Source of the DNA: Pegoplata infirma
Taxonomy: Eukaryota > Arthropoda > Insecta > Diptera > Anthomyiidae
NCBI GenBank assembly: GCA_963921195.1
Contig: OY992539.1
Location: forward strand, 212,292,035 to 212,356,034
DNA: 64,000 bases
Reading direction: 5' to 3'
In this document: positions 57,470 through 64,000 of the stretch, in pieces
How the letters are laid out: each line of letters opens with the position of its first letter
How positions within the stretch are numbered: the first letter of the stretch is position 1
Program-made: the position numbers and the translations under genes
Notes under the pieces: model-generated
Database searches by the model: none
The model's input: only the letters and a program-made list of their open reading frames with translations
What the model was told of the DNA's origin: nothing

Positions 57470-57676
57470 AATGAAACTGTAAAAAGTTTAAAATAAAAAC
57501 AAAAGACTTAAGAAACAAACACGAAATATCATTAAAGTAATTAAAATTACTTTCCAAAGGCACTTCCAACAAAAATTTAATAGGTCAGATCATATTCAGA
57601 CTTCTTAAAGCACCATTTTGCATAACTCATCTCTCCTTAAACCCTCTTCTTTATTATTGAATCATTACATCCTCGT
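57470..57676 (+). repeat. 207-bp duplicated sequence, empty copy
   Basis: Collinear with 56242-57125 minus the 676 bp of element plus duplication. Shares CAAAAGACTTAAGAAACAAA and ACACGAAATAT, then AATTACTTTCCAAAGGCACT. It serves as a within-window pre-insertion site. Mismatches of roughly 15-20 percent indicate the duplication is old. Confidence 0.85.
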
Positions 57677-57851
57677 TTTTTTCTTTAAGGGGACGTTCCT
57701 TAAGTTATTGAAACCATAACATTTTCTCTTCATTATTACTTGTAAATCATCAATAACTTTATTATATGTTGCATTTAGTTTTTTTTATTTTTGAATCGTC
57801 ATCCTTTTATCGTTTATAAAAGCTTAACAATTCCAGTTATTGAACATGTAA

Positions 57852-60800
57852 CACCGTACAACACTACTTTTAACACCAGAACGAGACCATATACACTTGA
57901 AAGTAGAGCTCCTCTGGAGTAAAACTGCATTTACAGTTTTTCATTCGGTGATCATTTGTCCTTTTTAGAGGACTTTAAAGTTTTCAAGGACATTTAAAGT
58001 AAAAAAAAAAAAAAAAAAAATTTCTACTTATCCTACGATGCTGAGATAAAAAGCAAATGAAAGAAGAAAGTCTTCTCAAATTTTTAAACATGTCCGTTTT
58101 ATCATATCAGGTTAAAAGGATGTCAATAAGGTCCTTTCAAAATTTTGTCCTTTAATATCCTTTAGAATTTCCAGCCATTTCTTCCGGAAAAAATGTATGT
58201 TAAGGACATTGATATGCACTAACACATTGTTAAATTTCATCCTTCTCACTTTGTTAGTTTAGTGTAAAAAAAAAAATAAGTTTTTATATATAACTGAAAA
58301 TATATTTTTTATTTACACATAGCCTCCCAAATATTAACCCATTTTCTTGGAAAAAAAAATGTAACACATGAATAAATGGATATACATGTGAAACTGGACC
58401 CTGCATGGAGTAAAAGTAAGTTCACAGTTTTTAATTCGGTGATCCGGTCTCCTTTTAAATAAACTTTTAAATTACAAATGACATATAAAATTAAAAAACT
58501 TTTTAAAATTACTTCTATTAGTTTGTTGCGGAAATGGTGATATAAAGTCAAACTCAAGAATTTCAGAGGAAGTTTTTCGGCTTTGCCTTAATTTTAGGTT
58601 GTTGTTTAAAGCAAGAGTTAAAAAAATATATTTGCTGTGTTTTTCAATAAGTGGATTTATTTTCTGATTAATCTTGTTTTGCTTAAAAAAAAATATTTTA
58701 ACATACTAAAACTAATTTGGAATATTTTTTTCCGTAACCTACAATAAATTTGCAATTATAATCCGAAAAAAATAATGAACAAATTTGGAAAATGAGAAAA
58801 GTTATAAATAAAACAAAATTAATCCAAAACGGATTTATTAAATCCTAAAATTTATTTGGATTTATTTTGATTTATTTATAACTTTTTTAAGTTTCCAGAT
58901 TTTTTTATTATTTTTTAGGATAATAATTGCTTATTTATCGTAGATTATGGAAAAAAAATATTCCAAATTTGTTTTGGCATTTTAATTTATTTATTTTGAA
59001 CTAAATAAGATTAATCCGAAAATAAATCCACTTATTGAAAAACACAGCAATTGTCATACATATCTATATATATAAAAATGGATGTGTGTATGTATGTATG
59101 TATGTATGTATGTATGTTCCGTATGGACTCGAAAACGGCTGAACCGATCTTGATGAAATTTTCAGGGAATATTCAGAATAGCCTGGGGAGTAACACTGTG
59201 CGGTCAGATTTTTGATTTTCTGCCTGTGGGCGGAGGGGTGTGGCAAAATCGAATTTTCACATTGCACGACTAATGACATCAATATATAAAAAACGGATGG
59301 ACCGATTTTGATGAAATTTAAACCAAAGATAGTGCTAACCGAGTACTAACTATATGCCAAATTTGAGCGTGATCGGACGAAGGAGCGTAATGCCATACCC
59401 CTTTGTATTGAACTGAAAGTTATTTCTGCAAGTTTTGCAATAATGCAAAAACGGATGTATGTATGTTCCTTATGGACTCGAAAACGACTTGACCGATCTT
59501 AATGTAATCTTCAGAGAATATTAAGAATTGCCTTGGGAGTAGCACTGTGCGGTCAGATTTTTGATCCTAAGTCTGTGGGCGGAGGGGCGTTGCAAAATCG
59601 ATTTTTTTACATTCCACCACTTTTGACATATGTATATAAACAATTAGTAACCCGATTTTGATGAAATTTAAACCAAAGATAGTACTAATCGGATACTAAC
59701 TACGTACCAAATTAGAGCGTTGTCGGACAAAGGGGAGTAAAATACCATGGCCCTTTGTATTGAGTTGAAAATATTTCTGCATGCTTTGCAATAATAAAAG
59801 AAAACGGCTGATACGATTTTAATTAAATTTTTAGCACTGACAGTACCAACGGAGTGCGGAACTATAGGCCATGTTACTCTACGCCGATTCTCTTGGCGTT
59901 TTTAATCAAGACAGTGGTAATCATTTGCATATGTAGGCCATATAATGTAAAAAGGCGCGAAAACACAATACATTTCATTTATAGGGGACATCCTCTGAGC
60001 ATTTGTCAAACAAACCAAAAAAAATATATTCCTGCCACTTCCGCAATCAAGTAAAAACGACTAAGCCGATCCTAATGAAATTTCCTGCACAGATAGTGCT
60101 AAAAGAGGGTGGAACTACATGATATATAAGAACTCGATTCGACAAAGAGGAGTAAGTTTATGCTATACTCAACGTTATTTTTTCTTTTACAACTGATAGT
60201 ACTAACCGATCTGGAACTATCGTTCATGTTAGAGCGCCATTCGGCATAGGGGGGTAAAAAATGTCACTCCCCTTTTTTATTTAATAAAAGTTATTTCTTT
60301 CTCTTCCGCAATCACACAAAAACGGCTAAACCGATTTCATTGAAATTTGCAGTATAGACATTACTTACCGAGGACGCAACTTGGAAGTTTAGCTTTATTA
60401 AAGGCCACGATTCGATAAGAATGCGTAAAATGACACACTATAATTAACGTTACGTCTGTCTGTTTTCAATAGATTTCTCTATAGATAGTGCTAACCGAAG
60501 GTGGAACTAAAGGCTATTTATGGACACGGTCCCGTGCTTTAGTTTTGTCCGACACTGTATATTAAGATCGAGATGCAATAAAAAAAATCGATGTTTCTTA
60601 GGGCCAGCAACGCGGACCGGGTCAGCTAGTAGCATATACTTGCATAAGTAAAAGTACAAATAAGTAAACACGTGTTTTTTATACGATTTATTTATATATA
60701 GACTTCAAATGATGCATTTTAATATTAGTTAACAAAATTATAAAGACAATCCATTAGATTGTTAATAAAACTATTAAAAAACAATTTAAAATCTAAAAAC

Positions 60801-61508
60801 TAAACCAAACAAAAAAAAAAACATAAATTATTAACCGAAAGAAACAAATTCATTTGTTTTTTTTAAATCTCTCACTTTGCTTAACATTGTACATGGTATT
60901 TAAAGGAGACCGGATCACCGAATAAAAAACTATGAACGTACTTTTACTCCATGGAGGGTCCAGTTTCACATGTATATCCATTTATTCATGTGTTAGATTT
61001 TTTTCCAAGAAAATTGGTTAATATTTGGGAGGCTATGTGTAAACAAAAAAATATATTTTCAGTTATATATAAAAACTTATTTTTTTACACTAAACTAACA
61101 AAGTGAGAAGGATGAAATTTAACAATGTGTTAGTGCATATCAATGTCCTTAACATATATTTTTTCCGGAAGAAATGGCTGGAAATTCTCAAGGATATTAA
61201 AGGACAAAGTTTTGAAAGGACCTTATTGATATCCTTTTAACCTGATATGACAAAACAAACATGTTTAAAAAATTGAGGAAGCTTTCCTCTTTAATTTGCT
61301 TTTTATCTCAGTATCGTAGGATAAATAGAAATATATTTTATTTTTTTTTACTTTAAATGTCCTTCAAAACTTTAAAGTCCTCTAAAAAGGACAAATGATC
61401 ACCGAATGAAAAACTGTAAATGCAGTTTTACTCCAGAGGGGCTCTACTTTCAAGTGTATAAGGTCTCGTTCTGGTGTTAAAAAAAAAGTTGAAATTTGTC
61501 TTACAGTG
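57852..61508. mobile_element. Large CACTG-type palindromic element, 3657 bp (TAA duplication)
   Basis: Arms of about 620 bp: TAACACCAGAACGAGACC, AGTAAAACTGCATTTACAGT, TTCCGGAAAAAATGTATGTT and ATGGATATACATGTGAAACT on the left (57873-58470) return inverted at 60880-61490. The termini are CACCGTAC and, inverted, CACTGTAAG, with TAA on both sides (57849-57851, 61509-61511). The spacer has second inverted arms (58625-58740 against 58930-59045, around AAATAAATCCACTTATTGAA) and a Helitron. The eroded relative is 24858-29924. No transposase. Confidence 0.85.
59063..60629 (+). mobile_element. Non-autonomous Helitron (1567 bp)
   Basis: The 5' end TCTATATATATAAAAATGG follows an A (59062). The 3' end GGACCGGGTCAGCTAG is followed by T (60630). 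That gives TC...CTAG inserted between A and T, with a short GACC/GGTC hairpin just before the end. There is no duplication, as expected for rolling-circle elements. Internal direct units of about 363 bp start GGACTCGAAAACGGCTGAAC (59116, 59474), with later degenerate ACGGCTRAACCGAT units. A (GTAT)n run follows the 5' end. No Rep/helicase frame. Confidence 0.85.
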
Positions 61509-61511
61509 TAA

Positions 61512-62163
61512 TCTGACAATTTAAAACTTGCCACATTAGCAGCATTGTCTGTCTGTTTAGCTGTCTAGCCATAGTCCCGCTAAAACCATGTAATAGGGGG
61601 AGTTTTATTGACAGCAGCAATTACCTTAAGAACTCAACAAGCTTTTCAAGCTCAAAACTATTATTTTTCTTTCAAGAAAAATTTGTAAAAGAAAACACTT
61701 GTCTATGGTTTTTTTTTTCTCACTTTATTATTTTCCTTTTGCTAGTGTTGTTGTTGTTCAATTTCATTCTTTGAGTTGAGTGTGTCTATCAAATGAATGA
61801 TTGAATATAAGTGTTGTTAAGCTGCCAAGTTTTGCAACATTCTACTCGGTGGACAGACAGTATAAATCACAAATTGAACGTTTCACATTTTAATGGGGTG
61901 GCAATCATTTTATTTTTTTTTTTTTTGTTTCTTTTCTTTTTTATGAGTACAACTACTACTAAATGTAGATGAACGTACAATGTGGTTAAAATTAAGGCGG
62001 GCTGAAAGTGGTTAAGCACTCTATTATTAAATAATAATAGTGTGCGTGCCTTCTTTTCTATGTGGAATAAATTTTTATACTAAAAAAAAAAACCTAACAA
62101 CGAATCAGGGTAACAGTGGGACTTTAAGGAGAGAATTATGGAACTCACAATTTTTAATCAGCG
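61512..62163. other. Possibly single-copy spacer
   Basis: Contains a TTG triplet run near 61748 and poly-T at 61910-61926, with fewer repeats than its surroundings. 62030-62160 has no recognisable unit. No gene seen. Confidence 0.4.
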
Positions 62164-63682
62164 ATGTTATCCATCGACAACAAGTCTTCTATAGAAAATT
62201 TTGTTATCGATAGCAAATTTTCTATTGAACACTTTGTTATTCATCGATAACAAATTTTTTATAGCAAACTTTGTTATCCATCGATAACAAATTTTCTATA
62301 GAAAACTTTGTTATCCATCGATAACAAATTTTCTTTAGAAAACTTTGTTATCCATCGATGACAAATTTTCTATAGAAAATTTTGTTATCCATCGATAACA
62401 AATTTTCTATAGAAAACTTTGTTATCCATCGATAACAAATTTTCTATAGAAAACTTTGTTATCCATCGATAACAAATTTTCTATAGAAAACTTTGTTATC
62501 CATCGATTAAAAAATTGTTATAGAAAACTTTGTTATACATCGATTACAAATTTTCTATAGAAAACTTTGTTATCCACGATAACAAATTTTCTATAGAAAA
62601 CTTTGTCATCCATCGATAACAAATTTTTCTATAGAAAACTTTGTCATCCATCGATAACAAATTTTTCTATAGAAAACTTTGTCATCCATCGATAACAAAT
62701 TTTTCTATAGAAAACTTTGTTAGCCGTCAATAAAAAAGTTCTATAAAAAATTCTGTTATCCATCGATTACAAATTTTGTTTTCCATCGATAACAAATTTT
62801 CTATAGAAAACTTTGTTATCCATCGATAACAAATTTTCTATAGAAAACTTTGTTATCCATCGATAACAAATTTTTTATAGAAAACTTGGTTATCCATCGA
62901 TAACAAATTTTCTATAGAAAACTTTGTTATCCATCAATAACAAATTTTCTATAGAAAACTTTGTTATCCATCGATAACAAATTTTCTACAGAAAACTTTG
63001 TTATCCATCGATAACAAATTTTCTATAGGAAACTTTGTTATCCATCGATAACAATTTTCAAGAGAAAACTTTGTTACCCATCGATAGCAAATTTTCTATA
63101 GAAAACTTTGTTATCCATCGATAACAAATTTTCTATAGAAAACTTTGTTATCCATCGATAACAAATCTTCTATAGAAAACTTTGTTATCCGTCGATAACA
63201 AATTTTCTATAGAAAACTTTGTTATCCATCGATAACAAATTTTCTATAGAAAACTTTGTTATTCATTGATAACAAATTTTCTATAGAAAACTTTGTTATC
63301 CAACGATAACAAATTTTATATAGAAAACTTTGTTATCCATCGATAACAAATTTTATATAAAAAACTTTGTTATCCATCGATAACAAATTTTCTATAGAAA
63401 ACTTTGTTATCCATCGATAACAAATTTTCTATAGAAAACTTTGTTATCCATCGATAAAAAATTTTCTACAAAAAACTTTGTTATCCATCGATAACAAATT
63501 TTCTATAGAAAACTTTGTTATCCATCGATAACAAATTTTTTTTAGAAAACTTTGTTATCCATCGATAACAAATTTTCTATAGAAAAATTTTCTATAGAAA
63601 ATTTGTTTTCCATTAACAACAAATTTTATATAGAAAACTTTGTTATCCATCGATAACAAATTTTCTTTAGAAAACTTTGTTA
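62164..63682. repeat. 37-bp CCATCGATAACA satellite, ~41 monomers
   Basis: The monomer is TATCCATCGATAACAAATTT plus TCTATAGAAAACTTTGT. It shares the TTTTCTATAGAAAA and ATCGATA half-motifs with the 39-bp satellite at 13.2-16.5 kb, but has a different period and more divergence between units (substitutions and 1-bp indels, for example 62500-62570 and 62720-62790). The period is not a multiple of three, so there is no long frame. It ends abruptly where the CCCGAGT element begins. Confidence 0.95.
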
Positions 63683-64000
63683 CCCGAGTAAAAATAAACA
63701 TATATATTACAATATATAACTTGATACAAACATAATAAATTATATATGATAATACATCCCTGAGATATTTTCTAAATTTTTTTACTGCAGTCATATGTAG
63801 TAATATATAATTTAATCATGATTCGGATTAAAAGGTGTACGGTTGATATAATTATATAAAATTATATCAGGGTCAATACAAAATTTGTTTTTCTGTATAA
63901 TTTAACATAACATTATATATAGATTATTCTGTTCCATATAAAACTATATATGGGGCATTCCATGTGAAATCGGACACTTTGAAAAACTTTTTTTTTAGAT
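63683..64000. mobile_element. CCCGAGT-type AT-rich element, cut by window end
   Basis: CCCGAGTAAAAATAAACATA follows directly on a broken satellite monomer (TTTGTTA). The TATATAATTATATAAAATTATATCA-like body (split: TATAATTATATAAAATTA) resembles 8279-8616. No right terminus is seen, so identity is partial. The final bases 63945-64000 (GGCATTCCATGTGAAATCGG) may already be another sequence. Confidence 0.55.

Noticed and set aside
59130..60100. Repeated ACGGCTGAACCGAT blocks as a protein-coding repeat
   Set aside because: Stops occur in all frames and the blocks lie inside well-defined Helitron ends.

Overview
This is AT-rich eukaryotic DNA with no convincing protein-coding exon, rRNA or intact tRNA gene. 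Short trinucleotide microsatellites (ATG, CAA, CTG types), several copies of a repeat with a (TA)n tract, short core and (GTCY)n tract (the mini-me/DINE-1-like organisation known from Diptera), an insect-type Helitron and dense MITEs point to a fly, probably a calyptrate with a large repeat-rich genome. The species cannot be fixed from the sequence. The window is probably intergenic or intronic. The only long open frame (937 codons at about 13.2-16.0 kb) is a satellite whose period is a multiple of three.

Layout. 0-0.56 kb: microsatellites. 0.9-3.9 kb: small MITE, then two palindromic elements ending in CACTG with 3-bp target duplications, the second with tandemly re-duplicated right ends. 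4.8-9.6 kb: MITEs with CAC(GC)AGAGAAAAAA, CCCGAGT and CACTCAAA ends. 9.9-11.65 kb: mini-me/DINE-like copy split by a Transib-like element. 13.15-16.53 kb: 39-bp satellite built of two palindromes, bounded by TTAA and CCC-starting inverted repeats (piggyBac-like). 17.9-24.1 kb: nested inverted repeats around a 3-kb element with about 290-bp internal units. 24.86-29.92 kb: five-level nest of palindromic elements. 30.3-32.1 kb: degenerate tandem array. 32.9-33.9 kb: best mini-me/DINE-like copy. 36.7-39.7 kb: second nest. 39.7-41.2 kb: hAT-like piece and a GC-richer repeat patch. 43.2-48.6 kb: mixed GTAC and CTCAGA satellite. 49.6-51.1 kb: hAT-type element. 53.1-55.7 kb: further TIR-bounded and tandem repeats. 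56.2-57.7 kb: duplicated 207-bp sequence, one copy carrying a CACTG element and the other an empty site. 57.85-61.51 kb: large CACTG palindrome containing a Helitron. 62.16-63.68 kb: 37-bp satellite, then a CCCGAGT element running off the window.

Two themes stand out. First, one class of palindromic element with CACTG ends and 3-bp TAA/TTA/ATA duplications recurs six times across quite different interiors. Second, several inverted-repeat elements carry internal minisatellites made of short palindromes, some with a polarity flip inside the array. The largest is packed with TATCGATA, which in Drosophila is the DREF-binding DRE. Family names rest on terminal motifs and target-site lengths read by eye; no database search was possible.
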